58,849 nucleotides of DNA from Spartinivicinus poritis. GTDB lineage: Bacteria > Pseudomonadota > Gammaproteobacteria > Pseudomonadales > Zooshikellaceae. The translations under genes were made by a program, and so were the position numbers. Location of the stretch: positions 1 to 58,849 of the forward strand of contig NZ_JAPMOU010000035.1 in assembly GCF_028858535.1 (NCBI RefSeq), written 5' to 3'. The notes under the pieces are model-generated. The model had not been told where the DNA came from, did no database searches, and worked only from the letters and a program-made list of their open reading frames with translations. Below, piece by piece: positions 17,187-25,760 of this stretch (position 1 is its first letter; each line of letters begins with the position of its first letter).

Positions 17187-17851
17187 TTGAGCTATATACT
17201 GCGGCAACACCAAATGGCTATAAAATTTCCATTGCATTGGAAGAGCTAGCCTTAGACTATCAAGTTCATCACCTGGATTTATCTGCAGGTGAGCAAAAGC
17301 AAGCAGGTTATTTGGCCATTAATCCCAACGGGAGGATTCCTGCCATTATTGATCATGATAACAAAGACTTTGTTGTCTTCGAGTCTGGTGCCATACTCCT
17401 TTATTTAGCTGAAAAAACGGGACAATTATTACCTCAAGATCCCTATAAGCGCTCACAAGCCATTCAGTGGCTGATGTTTCAAATGGGTGGGGTTGGGCCA
17501 ATGATGGGGCAAGCCAATGTATTTTATCGCTACTTTCCTGAAAAAATTCCTGCAGCTATCAACCGATATCAACATGAAGTTCGTCGTTTATTTGAAGTAA
17601 TAGACAAGCAATTGGCGGCCAATCAATATCTGGCAGGTGCTGAATACACCATTGCCGATATTGCTACTTGGCCTTGGGTAAGATCTTACGAATGGAGTGG
17701 TATCGATATTACTGGGCTTAACCATTTACAACAGTGGATAACGCTAATCAGTGAACGTCCTGCCGTACAAAAAGGCATCACTATACCACCAAGTTCAGAT
17801 GCCTCTGATGAAGATAAAGCGCAGCAAATTAGTAAAATGGTGACGAGGTAG
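17183..17851 (+). CDS. Glutathione transferase/disulfide-bond oxidoreductase, YfcG-like
   Basis: A 222-residue glutathione transferase close to E. coli YfcG, with nearly the same segments in order: [53 protein letters not shown], and [15 protein letters not shown]. YfcG-type proteins have glutathione-dependent disulfide reductase activity, using the Thr/Asn pair of the TPNG motif. It has its own AGGAG site inside the preceding gene and overlaps it by four bases. Downstream, the convergent STAS gene ends eight bases away. Confidence 0.9.
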   Translation: MIELYTAATPNGYKISIALEELALDYQVHHLDLSAGEQKQAGYLAINPNGRIPAIIDHDNKDFVVFESGAILLYLAEKTGQLLPQDPYKRSQAIQWLMFQMGGVGPMMGQANVFYRYFPEKIPAAINRYQHEVRRLFEVIDKQLAANQYLAGAEYTIADIATWPWVRSYEWSGIDITGLNHLQQWITLISERPAVQKGITIPPSSDASDEDKAQQISKMVTR

Positions 17852-17859
17852 TGCTCCTA

Positions 17860-18165
17860 TTAAGCACTAGCTGCGTACTCAATAAAATATCGCTCATCCA
17901 AACCGGTTGGACTAAACAGTTTTTTAACAAAATCACTCCCATTGATAAACCGTAGAGGTCCTCTACCAAAGTGATTCTTTAAGTTGATGAACAAACCTAG
18001 CGCACAACTACTGATATATTCAGTTTTTTCTAAATTAATAATCAATTGCTTGGATGAACTTTGCTTACAGTATGCCTCTACGAAAGCAGCAACATCGCTA
18101 CTTTTGAACGTTTTACCTAAATGAATAATAACTTCATCATTTGTAACAGTAGTCATAATCGTCAT
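17860..18165 (-). CDS. STAS domain protein, anti-sigma-factor-antagonist-like
   Basis: About 101 residues forming a single STAS domain. It has strand VIIHLGKTF, the core LIINLEKTEYISSCALGLFI with the Ser-Ser dyad where antagonists are phosphorylated, and the later FGRGPLRFINGS turn. I prefer the ATG at 18165 because AGGAAAGG lies 8 bases upstream; an in-frame ATG at 18204 would add 13 residues. Such proteins bind anti-sigma kinases or act in phosphorelays, switched by Ser phosphorylation. No partner kinase or phosphatase gene is in the window. Confidence 0.8.
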   Translation of the reverse strand: MTIMTTVTNDEVIIHLGKTFKSSDVAAFVEAYCKQSSSKQLIINLEKTEYISSCALGLFINLKNHFGRGPLRFINGSDFVKKLFSPTGLDERYFIEYAASA

Positions 18166-18204
18166 AACATCAACCTTTCCTGAATTACTGCCTGCCGCTT
18201 CCAT

Positions 18205-19091
18205 GACATATCACTTCGCTACTCAAACAGGCGTACAAATAATAAACACATGTATAAATATTATTATGCAGCAATTCACATTTTACTTGATCAAACGGTT
18301 AATTAAAGCAAAAGCATGATGAACTCCCTACAAAATAGTGACGCACATCAAATTACTTTTATATGAGCCCCTCTCGTAAGCCGCTCCTACCGTCATGAGC
18401 TGATAACAAAGTAACCAGAAGGCCAGTGGAGAAGAAACGTTACCTAATTTTGTATATGTGCTACGAGGTGAGATGAGCCCCATTTAAATACAAAAAACAA
18501 CAAGGCGCTTTATCTTTTGCTTTTCATTCTCCCATCAAATCCACAAAATCACCTTTGACTTACACGACAAATCTTTAGTAACGTAAAAACAACAGCTCAC
18601 AATATAAGTCAGTTTCCTAAAACATATACGAGAACATTAAAATAATAATTATTAAATAATCAGGAGCAGGCCACCCCAAAAACAAATATAAAACAAAATC
18701 AAGGCCGACAAAAACCAAGCCACAAAAAATCAAAATAAATACGACCTCCAAATCACAGTTGCGCACCACTTTAAATAAATACACAGGAGAAACAAACACA
18801 ACAAAAACAAAATATTAAACACTTAATATTAAACCACTTAAGACTAACACTATTAACACAATTGTCATTTAACTTTAACAACGGAAGGTTATTTTGGCAC
18901 TGCTTCATTTGATAATACTGTATTTGATAGCTCTGCATTTAAGAACACTTAAAAAAGCATATGCTTTATTAGTTTTATGCAAAGCAAAAAAGCCAATGAG
19001 TGTTATCAGGTATTGCGATTAATTAAAGGGCACCTCTAATACTAAAAAAACAACTATTAAATACTCCTAATTTAAGTAATGGAGATCAATT
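18205..19091. other. Long AT-rich gap before the toxin gene
   Basis: These 887 bases have no supported gene. From about 18600 to 18830 the forward strand is very rich in A and C and poor in G and T (for example near 18670-18730), unlike the surrounding genes. A 60-codon opposite-strand frame there is a product of that composition. A copy of the dispersed motif, AAGGGCACCTCTAATA, is at 19026-19041, about 50 bases before the toxin start. The toxin promoter must lie here, but I cannot assign it. Confidence 0.5.
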
Positions 19092-20411
19092 ATGCTTACG
19101 CCACTCAAACTGCAACTGCCTACTCTAAGCACCACCATTAGTTTGCTATTATTTTCTGCAACTATTTCCCATACAACCACTTCCCATGCGACAGTAAAAG
19201 ATACCATCCCCTCTTTTCAAGATAAGCTATACGCAAATCATGATGCTACAAGCTTAAAATGGAATATAGTTTCTGATCAGGCATTTCATCAACCTCTAGC
19301 ATTTTTAGCCCACTACCTTGGTTATGGTTGGACAGGGGGTACAGCCTCACAGTATGTGGGTGAAGATTTAGCAGTGCAATACAACAGCGCTAATAGTTAT
19401 ACAATCAGTGCTCGTTATAATAGTAATGATCCCCATGCTGATGAATACTGGGCAGATAAAAGATTAAAAATGAATATTGACAATATTAAATTCTTTACCA
19501 ACCCAGACTCCTTAACCTTAGGAGAGCCACAAGTTTATGATAGAAAGCCATTAAGGACTTATGTTGCAGTCGTTCGCAATTTTGCCAGTACAGAAGACAT
19601 GGCCATTGCCGACCTGAAATACGATCAAAAAGTTAGCTGGTCTAAACAGGATAATTTTTCATTTACCGAAAAGATTGGTGTTGAAAAAACATTTAAGGCG
19701 GGTCTTCCAATTTTAGGGGCAGGCATTAAAATTACCGCTGAGTTTAGTGCAACCCAGGGTTGGAACGAAACTAATGGCAATGAGCAGGTTACCAGCCAAG
19801 TAGCCCAATACCGCGCAACCATACCACCAAAATCCAAACGAACTATTTACCTAACGTTATTTGAACAAAAGTCAGATATCCCTTATCAATCTAAAATGTA
19901 TATGAATTACAATGTTACTTATTCCAACTTTTTACGCTGGAGCGGTAACGCAAGAAATGATCACCCGAAAGACAGACCTTTCTTTGATTACACTTTTGGT
20001 AACCGTAATAATTTAAATGGATCAGAAGATATTATTGATCAATACCTACACCATGATATTAAAGGTTACAGCCGCTGGGATTGGCCATGGATGATTAATG
20101 AATACGGCAAAAGCTCTGTAGAGCAAGTCTTGGGTAAAATTAGTAAAAGACGCTTCGGAGCCCAATTAAATGGAAAGTTTATGACGGTAGATGGTACCCA
20201 ATATAATATTGATGCAGGACCAGATATCCCTTTAACGGATGAAGAAATTGCAGATTATGAACGTCAACATGGAATAACTTCTCAACGTCGCAGTAAACGT
20301 AGCATTGCTCCTAGTAAACTCACTATGGAAATTATTGAAGTAAAAAATCATAGTGAAAGTGATACGGTGAGTAATGTTGATTTTACGTTAAGCCCAAGAC
20401 AAGCAATGTAA
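19092..20411 (+). CDS. Aerolysin-family pore-forming toxin with furin-like activation site
   Basis: A 439-residue secreted beta-pore-forming protoxin. The signal peptide ends near SHA (residue 33). Aerolysin-family segments follow in order: LGYGWTGG and YVGEDLAVQYNS in the receptor-binding part, then VSWSKQDNFSFTEKIGVEKT and AGIKITAEFSATQGW, the alternating Ser/Thr-rich strands that form the membrane hairpin. IPPKSKRTIYLTLFEQK, NVTYSNFLRWSG, the Trp-rich RWDWPWM patch and DAGPDIPLTDEE come next. Near the C-terminus RRSKR (399-403) followed by Ser404 is a basic cleavage site of furin type. Cutting there would release a 36-residue propeptide, as happens in Clostridium septicum alpha-toxin, which has a similar length. 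The ATG is preceded by GGAG. The call is firm; the target cell is unknown. Confidence 0.9.
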   Translation: MLTPLKLQLPTLSTTISLLLFSATISHTTTSHATVKDTIPSFQDKLYANHDATSLKWNIVSDQAFHQPLAFLAHYLGYGWTGGTASQYVGEDLAVQYNSANSYTISARYNSNDPHADEYWADKRLKMNIDNIKFFTNPDSLTLGEPQVYDRKPLRTYVAVVRNFASTEDMAIADLKYDQKVSWSKQDNFSFTEKIGVEKTFKAGLPILGAGIKITAEFSATQGWNETNGNEQVTSQVAQYRATIPPKSKRTIYLTLFEQKSDIPYQSKMYMNYNVTYSNFLRWSGNARNDHPKDRPFFDYTFGNRNNLNGSEDIIDQYLHHDIKGYSRWDWPWMINEYGKSSVEQVLGKISKRRFGAQLNGKFMTVDGTQYNIDAGPDIPLTDEEIADYERQHGITSQRRSKRSIAPSKLTMEIIEVKNHSESDTVSNVDFTLSPRQAM

Positions 20412-20414
20412 CCT

Positions 20415-20540
20415 ATACTCTTCGCGAATGATTTTTAGGCTTTGTTACCATCATTCTTCACCCCAGTCATTTAGTTTACTAAACTCCTGGGGCTTCATCA
20501 CTCGGTGGCCTCGCCTAAAATATCCTTCGCTGTGAGTATA
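20415..20540. repeat. Long imperfect hairpin repeat, family member 1
   Basis: A 126-base inverted repeat starts four bases after the toxin stop codon. The ends TATACTC and GAGTATA pair, as do GATTTTTAGGC with GCCTAAAATATC and CCCCAGTCATTTAG with CTAAACTCCTGGGG around a TTTA loop. Related sequences occur at 28026-28084 and 50387-50460. A second copy of the tip (ACTCTTCGCGAA) is at about 20583. The size and symmetry suggest a non-coding mobile hairpin element. Here it may also end or stabilise the toxin mRNA. Confidence 0.65.
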
Positions 20541-20607
20541 TATCGCTTTATCTTTAAACATAAACATAATTCACAATTGGTACACTCTTCGCGAACATTT
20601 ATTAACA

Positions 20608-20653
20608 CAACCGTAATCAAGACACACAACTGTCTTGATTACGGTTGCTTTTT
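20608..20653. terminator. Strong terminator between toxin gene and tpx
   Basis: CAACCGTAATCAAGACA and TGTCTTGATTACGGTTG are perfect 17-bp arms around a 6-base loop, followed by CTTTTTT on the forward strand. It sits between convergent genes and can serve the toxin gene on the plus strand. Its reverse side has a shorter T content, so action on tpx is less sure. Confidence 0.85.
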
Positions 20654-20686
20654 TAGTTAATTGTTTAACTAAAAATCAAGTTCGCT

Positions 20687-21184
20687 TTATAAAGAATCAA
20701 GTGCTGCTTGATAGTTTGGCTCTTCGGTAATTTCCTTAACCAGCTCACTATGAACCACTTGGCTTTGTTCATTTAAACAAACCACAGCCCGTGCAGCTAA
20801 ACCTCGTAAAGGACCTTCGTTAATATTCACACCGTAAGACTCAGTAAATTCTGGAGCGCGGAAAAACGATGCAGATGTTACCCCCTCAATGCCTTCTATT
20901 TCACAGAAACGTCCTGCGGCAAATGGTAAGTCAGCAGAAATACAAACAACGACCGTGTTTTCTTTGGCAGCCGCCTTTTGATTGAAGGTTCTAACACTGG
21001 CAGCACATACAGGGGTATCAATACTTGGAAAAATATTAAGCACAACTTTTTTTCCTGCAAAGTCTTCTAATTTAATATCCGACAAGTCTGCTCCGCATAA
21101 AACAAAAGTGGCTGCTTTTTCACCAACCCCAGGAAACTTACCAGAAATACTAATGGGATTACCTTGAAACGTCACAGTAGACAT
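20687..21184 (-). CDS. tpx: Thiol peroxidase
   Basis: A 165-residue atypical 2-Cys peroxiredoxin that reduces organic hydroperoxides with thioredoxin as donor. The peroxidatic Cys is in [15 protein letters not shown], and the resolving Cys is in [10 protein letters not shown]. The start [11 protein letters not shown] and the ending are of normal length for Tpx. It stands alone, separated by a strong terminator from the toxin gene and divergent from a thioredoxin-fold gene. Confidence 0.94.
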   Translation of the reverse strand: MSTVTFQGNPISISGKFPGVGEKAATFVLCGADLSDIKLEDFAGKKVVLNIFPSIDTPVCAASVRTFNQKAAAKENTVVVCISADLPFAAGRFCEIEGIEGVTSASFFRAPEFTESYGVNINEGPLRGLAARAVVCLNEQSQVVHSELVKEITEEPNYQAALDSL

Positions 21185-21327
21185 AATTGATACCTATTGA
21201 TTATGGATGAAATGAAAGGCAAGTTTACTTATAAAATTAGGCAACAAGAAGTAACTAATTTATACTTCCAACAACTTATAAAACATACTCTCAATGGACG
21301 CTAGTCGTAAAAACTCAAGGAGGCTAA

Positions 21328-21882
21328 ATGGCTCTCACTCCATCAACCATGATGCCATTAGGCACAATGGCACCCGACTTTACTTTACCTGACACCGTGT
21401 CTGGTAAAGATTGTTCACTCGCTGAACTAAAAAGTTCTAACGGTTTATTGGTGACTTTTATTTGCAACCACTGCCCTTTCGTTATTCATATTATTGATCA
21501 ATATACTCAACTGTTGAATGAATATAATGAACAGGGTATTGGCTGTGTAGCAATCAGTGCTAATGATGTGGTCAGCCACCCTGATGACCACCCAGACAAA
21601 ATGAAGCTCATGGCAACAAAGCAAGGATTTAAATTCCCTTACCTTTATGATGAAACCCAAGCAGTAGCAAAAGCCTATGATGCTGCTTGCACACCAGATT
21701 TCTTCTTATTTGATAGTCAGTTGACGTGTGTTTATCGTGGGCAATTTGATGACTCAAAACCAGGTAATAACAAACCTGTCACAGGTAAAGACTTACGACA
21801 AGCGCTTACTAATTTGGTAGCAGGCCAACCCATTGCAGAGGAACAAATACCCAGTATGGGCTGTAATATCAAATGGAAGTAG
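21328..21882 (+). CDS. Thioredoxin-fold protein of the AhpC/TSA-redoxin type
   Basis: A 184-residue cytosolic protein. PLGTMAPDFTLPDTVSGKDC leads into a peroxiredoxin-like domain with FICNHCPFVIHI, a CxxC active site typical of the thioredoxin family protein group seen in cyanobacteria and gammaproteobacteria. FKFPYLYDETQAVAKAYDAACTPDFFLFD carries the cis-proline (TPDFF). A strong AAGGAGG site precedes the ATG. It is divergent from tpx with 143 bases between; both deal with thiol redox, and co-regulation is plausible. The enzymatic partner is unknown. Confidence 0.85.
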   Translation: MALTPSTMMPLGTMAPDFTLPDTVSGKDCSLAELKSSNGLLVTFICNHCPFVIHIIDQYTQLLNEYNEQGIGCVAISANDVVSHPDDHPDKMKLMATKQGFKFPYLYDETQAVAKAYDAACTPDFFLFDSQLTCVYRGQFDDSKPGNNKPVTGKDLRQALTNLVAGQPIAEEQIPSMGCNIKWK

Positions 21883-21954
21883 TGAGCATTTACAACAAAG
21901 CTTACGCCAGCACTTTAATTTATAAACAGGCTTAACTCATAAAACAATGTTAGC

Positions 21955-21990
21955 TGAGGCAGTAGCCTATAACCATAGGCTACTGCCTCA
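21955..21990. terminator. Symmetric hairpin between convergent genes
   Basis: TGAGGCAGTAGCCTAT and ATAGGCTACTGCCTCA form a perfect 16-bp stem with an AACC loop. It sits between the ends of the thioredoxin-fold and DUF302 genes. T-rich DNA lies on both sides but no long T-run, so it may serve as a two-way terminator. Confidence 0.7.
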
Positions 21991-22011
21991 CAATATAGCT
22001 TTAAAAATATA

Positions 22012-22482
22012 TTATTTAGCTGCTGCTTTATTTGCTACTCCAGCTAATAAACCCTGGATTTTACCAATAACGGCTTCACACCCTTTCATTTGATGTCGTT
22101 CAGCTAGGTAGCTTGGATTATTGTAAGTAATAACCGTTTTACCTGCTTTATTTTGATACACCAGATATTTTTGTGGTAAATCAATAGCTGTCGTATGGGC
22201 ACACTGCATTAGCTTGGTGCCTACATTTGGATTACCAAAGATAACCAGCTTGGTTGGTGGCAGCTTTAAACCTACATTTTTAGCATTAGCCATGTGATCA
22301 ATAACAGTGAAAACCCTTACTCCCTTATCTTTAAGTTTGTTGAGCTCTTTGACTAAATTTTCAGTTGTTTGGTCTACACTGTGACTGGATGAAACCTGCT
22401 CAAGACCACTTGCCCAGATATTGACAGACAAAGCCATCGCAAATGTGGTGAATAACAGCTGTTTTGCTTTCATTGCGCTCAC
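22012..22482 (-). CDS. Secreted DUF302 family protein
   Basis: A 156-residue periplasmic protein with a signal peptide ending near NIWA (residue 24). The DUF302 pattern is visible: VFTVIDHMANAKNVGLKLPP, the strand KLVIFGNPNVGTKLM, and DLPQKYLVYQNKAGKTVITY ending in a conserved helix. The two Cys of MQCAHTT and KGCEAV could pair. The role of DUF302 proteins is not established. The ATG is preceded by AAGGAGTG. Confidence 0.85.
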   Translation of the reverse strand: MSAMKAKQLLFTTFAMALSVNIWASGLEQVSSSHSVDQTTENLVKELNKLKDKGVRVFTVIDHMANAKNVGLKLPPTKLVIFGNPNVGTKLMQCAHTTAIDLPQKYLVYQNKAGKTVITYNNPSYLAERHQMKGCEAVIGKIQGLLAGVANKAAAK

Positions 22483-22631
22483 TCCTTATTAAATTCTAGT
22501 TCTTATAATAGACACTTCTCAGAGGCTAATCCTTCCAGACAATTTGAATTTTAGGGAAGTAGCTAACAGTTTATTTTTAGAGATACCCATATGTATAATC
22601 TCACTAAACAAGAAAATTAAGGAAATGACTG

Positions 22632-23615
22632 TTGGATGTAGCAATTATCAACTGGGCTCAAGCCCATTTCAGTAGTTTGCACGTTGTTTTTCAGCTGTTT
22701 TCCTGGCTGGGCTATGGTGAGCTGTATCTGGTAATTATTGGTTTGCTGTATTGGGGCTGGAACCCTCGTTTAGGTGTCAGTTTAAGTGGTTATTTGTTAT
22801 TAGCCAGTGCCCTTAATGGTATTTTCAAGCTTATTATTCATGCACCACGCCCTTACTGGCTAGCACCTGAGTTATATAAAAGCATTCCTGATCACGCATT
22901 TGGTATGCCCTCTGGGCATGCTAACAGTAGTTTAAGCTTTTGGGGCCGCTGGGCTCTCACTATTAATACCCCCTGGTTTTGGTTGCTTTGTGCAATCATT
23001 GTTTTTGTGATTGGACTTTCCAGAGTTTTTCTTGGTGCTCATTTTCCCAGCCAGGTAGTTTCTGGTTGGGGTGTTGCCTTAAGTTGTTTGATCATATTCA
23101 GTTATTGTGAGCGCAAACTAACACCCTGGTTTAGCCAACTTAAGCCTGCCGCTCAGATTGCACTGGTACTCTGCATTTGCGGTGTTGTATTGTTAATAGG
23201 TATCTTCAGTTATTTATCAACTCAGTCTTTTATTATTCCCGAACACTGGATAACCAACGCATATATTGCAAGCCAAACCAACAAGCCATTTGTGCCAGTT
23301 AATTTAAAGTCGATATGCCGTGACACAGCTATGCTGGCGGGTTTATGGGTTGGCGCTATTCTTTACTATCAACAACAAGGCTGGCAGCAGTTAACTCAAT
23401 CGCAAGGAAGGCTTTTCCGCTGTCTTGGAGGGGTAATCAGTGGTCTGCTTATTTGGTATGGCTTAGGGGTAGCCATAAAAACCACCACTTCTTTCGACAC
23501 TGTCAGCTACTATTTGTTACAAGTTGTTCGTAGTTTTATGTTTGGATTGTGGGTAAGTTACTTTTGGCCATCTCTTACCCTAAAGTGGCAAAGTCGTCAT
23601 GCACTGTCACTGTAA
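22632..23615 (+). CDS. PAP2 family phosphatase, integral membrane protein
   Basis: A 327-residue polytopic membrane protein of the phosphatidic acid phosphatase type 2 superfamily. The phosphatase motifs are KLIIHAPRPYW, PSGHANSS and SRVFLGAHFPSQVVSG. In the third motif the acid that normally follows His by four positions is Gln, which may change activity. Several further membrane helices extend the C-terminus. I use the TTG at 22632 because AAGGAAA lies upstream and the nearest ATGs are out of frame. Likely substrates are isoprenoid or lipid phosphates at the periplasmic face. Confidence 0.82.
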   Translation: MDVAIINWAQAHFSSLHVVFQLFSWLGYGELYLVIIGLLYWGWNPRLGVSLSGYLLLASALNGIFKLIIHAPRPYWLAPELYKSIPDHAFGMPSGHANSSLSFWGRWALTINTPWFWLLCAIIVFVIGLSRVFLGAHFPSQVVSGWGVALSCLIIFSYCERKLTPWFSQLKPAAQIALVLCICGVVLLIGIFSYLSTQSFIIPEHWITNAYIASQTNKPFVPVNLKSICRDTAMLAGLWVGAILYYQQQGWQQLTQSQGRLFRCLGGVISGLLIWYGLGVAIKTTTSFDTVSYYLLQVVRSFMFGLWVSYFWPSLTLKWQSRHALSL

Positions 23616-23621
23616 ACACTT

Positions 23622-23798
23622 AGGAACGTGCATGAAATAACTTACGGTTTTGGCTCCAACCTATCCCGCTTGGCGCTATTAGTTTATTGATGGTTAGGGC
23701 AAAAACTCGACGTAGGCCTAACTATGCCTTCTTTTTTGCGCCTTACCAAACGGGCACCTTGGAACAAAAATCTAGCGAGTTATTTCATGCACGTCCCT
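23622..23798. mobile_element. MITE-like element with 21-bp terminal inverted repeats
   Basis: AGGAACGTGCATGAAATAACT at 23622-23642 is matched by its inverse at 23778-23798 with one difference. The inner halves also pair imperfectly (TTTTGGCTCCAA against TTGGAACAAAAA, and CCCGCTTGG against CCAAACGGG). The 177 bases code for nothing. TA lies at both outer edges, which could be a target duplication as made by Tc1/mariner-type (IS630) elements. It separates the PAP2 and methylglyoxal synthase genes. Confidence 0.65.
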
Positions 23799-23840
23799 TA
23801 TGAACTATGATAAAAATTGTCAAAGCCTGGTTACACAAAA

Positions 23841-24314
23841 ATGAAGTATACACAACGCCACATGAATCACCCCAAACATATTGCACTGGTGGCTCATGAC
23901 AATAAAAAGAAAGAAATGCTTGCATGGGTAAGTGAACATGCCCCTATTCTTGAACAGCACCACTTATATGCAACAGGCACCACGGGTGCACTACTGGAAC
24001 ATAACTTAGATTTAACCATTGAAAAGTTAATTAGTGGCCCTCTGGGGGGCGATCAGCAAGTAGGAGCACTAATTACCGAAGGTAGCATAGATATGCTCAT
24101 TTTCTTCTGGGATCCCTTTGAGCCACTGCCTCATGACCCGGATGTAAAAGCCCTGCTTCGGATTGCAGCAGTATGGAACGTTCCCGTTGCTTGTAATCAG
24201 GCCACAGCAGACTTCCTGATTCAGTCACCACTCATGGGGGAAAACTACACCCATAGTGTACCTGATTATGAACACTATCGAATTAAGCGACGAAATATTG
24301 CTGAAACTAATTAA
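23841..24314 (+). CDS. mgsA: Methylglyoxal synthase
   Basis: A 157-residue enzyme that turns dihydroxyacetone phosphate into methylglyoxal, a bypass of lower glycolysis that relieves sugar-phosphate stress. KHIALVAHD near the start, [21 protein letters not shown], the catalytic-region LIFFWDPFE and [13 protein letters not shown] match E. coli MgsA closely. Aligned to E. coli, the ATG at 23841 gives the same distance to [13 protein letters not shown] eight codons upstream is possible but unneeded. No strong ribosome site is visible. Confidence 0.94.
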   Translation: MKYTQRHMNHPKHIALVAHDNKKKEMLAWVSEHAPILEQHHLYATGTTGALLEHNLDLTIEKLISGPLGGDQQVGALITEGSIDMLIFFWDPFEPLPHDPDVKALLRIAAVWNVPVACNQATADFLIQSPLMGENYTHSVPDYEHYRIKRRNIAETN

Positions 24315-24437
24315 GGTGAGTGCCCTATGGTTACATCTAACAGTGGCCGTAGATAGCCAGCACTAAAAGAACTAAAAAACTAGTCACAACTAGACTTATA
24401 CTAAAAATGATATAACTATAACAGTGAGGACGGGCTT

Positions 24438-25286
24438 ATGGTGGATCTTGCCTACTTTTTACCACCATCACAAGGAGAACTTAACCTAGAGGCATATAAC
24501 CCAAGTTATACCTTTAATCTGGATAAAACCAACGCCAAAAAAGAAGCCCAAACACTAGGCCTTCTCTTGAATGAATGGCAAACGAAATTGTTTGCAGAAC
24601 AAAAACAGGGATTGCTTATTATTTTTCAAGCAATGGATAGCATTGCTAAATTATCCAATTTACAGCAAGTATTTACGGGGCTTAGCCCTCACGGTATTTC
24701 AGCGCATACCTTCGACCCACCCGGCATTGATGATCAGCGTCATGACTTTTTACGGCGTTTTCATCATTATGTGCCCAGTAAAGGCATGATTGGAATATTT
24801 AGCCACAGTTACTATGAGTGGATACTTCGCAATATGGTCAATGAGGGTATTGAGCCTAAAGGCTTACACAACCATGCAACACACATTAATAGTTTTGAAT
24901 TACTGCTAAGAGATACAGGGACTCAGGTCATCAAGTTTTATTTACATATAAGTCGCCAAGAACATCGCCACCGTCTTTTACAACGCCTTTCTAATCCAGA
25001 AGAACACTGGAAATTAACACCAACAGATTTACACATTCAAAAACACTGGAGCCAAACTATAAAAAGCTATGAGCAAATTATCCAGCTAACCCATAGTCCA
25101 CTACACCCTTGGTATATTATACCTAGCGACTATACCTGGTTTCGTGACCTGCTCATTGCCAAAATTCTGAACCATACTCTTACCGCTATGAAACCCAGTT
25201 ATCCAGTCATTCAACCGCCATTTAACATAGATGACTTACCTGAAGAAGTCGTTACCAACCTCAGCAAAAAAGCTAAAAAAAAATAG
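24438..25286 (+). CDS. PPK2-like protein with altered P-loop, probably not a normal polyphosphate kinase
   Basis: A 282-residue protein with the overall pattern of polyphosphate kinase 2: LLIIFQAMDSIAK, LSPHGISAHTFDPP, DFLRRFHHYVPSKGMIGIFS, SYYEWIL and a C-terminal KHWSQTIKSYEQII...WYIIPSDYTWFRDLLIA. These track the PPK2 core in order. The nucleotide-binding residues are changed. The usual GMDxAGKxG P-loop is here AMDSIAKLS, keeping Lys but losing both Gly residues. The usual IFDRSYYEDVL is here IFSHSYYEWIL, losing the Walker B Asp and Arg. The fold call is good. Activity as a polyphosphate-driven nucleotide kinase is doubtful, and a binding or regulatory role is possible. Confidence 0.75.
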   Translation: MVDLAYFLPPSQGELNLEAYNPSYTFNLDKTNAKKEAQTLGLLLNEWQTKLFAEQKQGLLIIFQAMDSIAKLSNLQQVFTGLSPHGISAHTFDPPGIDDQRHDFLRRFHHYVPSKGMIGIFSHSYYEWILRNMVNEGIEPKGLHNHATHINSFELLLRDTGTQVIKFYLHISRQEHRHRLLQRLSNPEEHWKLTPTDLHIQKHWSQTIKSYEQIIQLTHSPLHPWYIIPSDYTWFRDLLIAKILNHTLTAMKPSYPVIQPPFNIDDLPEEVVTNLSKKAKKK

Positions 25287-25421
25287 CTTAGTGGCGTCTA
25301 CCCCCACTAGCGCCTCTTGATAAAATCTAAAAAGATCATACTTATGAAATATACCATGTGTCGTTACCCTTAATCAGGTAACCTACAGCCATAAGTTTAT
25401 CGAAACAAAGAAATATGAAAT

Positions 25422-25760
25422 ATGTTTGATTGGTTACTTATTATCATATGTATTGCCGCCGCTTTACTTTGGTGGGATGCAGTCAAAGCAAAAGAGCTAG
25501 CAAAGCAAGCTGTCGCCCGAACTTGCAAGTCCATGCAGTTGCAACTACTGGATGATACCGTTGCCCTCAACTGGCTAAAGCTGAAGCGTAATAGCCAAGG
25601 ACAAGTTGTATTCGCTCGCAGTTATCAATTTGAGTTCAGCCTGAATGGCGCTGAGCGTTATAAAGGTGCGGTTCAGCTGCTGGGCTATAAGATACAACAG
25701 ATGCAAATTGACAACCCCCATGAACAGCCAGAAGCAGCCAAACAAACCTACTTGCAATAG
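25422..25760 (+). CDS. DUF3301 family small membrane-anchored protein
   Basis: A 112-residue protein with one N-terminal membrane helix (LLIIICIAAALLWWDAV) and a soluble cytoplasmic domain. The pattern KELAKQAVARTCKSMQLQLLDDTVAL and the later YQFEFSLNGAERYKG segment are typical of DUF3301, a family of unknown function common in gammaproteobacteria. The preceding PPK2-like gene ends 135 bases upstream. Confidence 0.82.
   Translation: MFDWLLIIICIAAALLWWDAVKAKELAKQAVARTCKSMQLQLLDDTVALNWLKLKRNSQGQVVFARSYQFEFSLNGAERYKGAVQLLGYKIQQMQIDNPHEQPEAAKQTYLQ

Noticed and set aside
18617-18799. Sixty-codon reverse frame
   Set aside because: The hydrophobic Phe/Leu/Val-rich translation comes from the A/C-biased forward strand; no ribosome site or family pattern is present.
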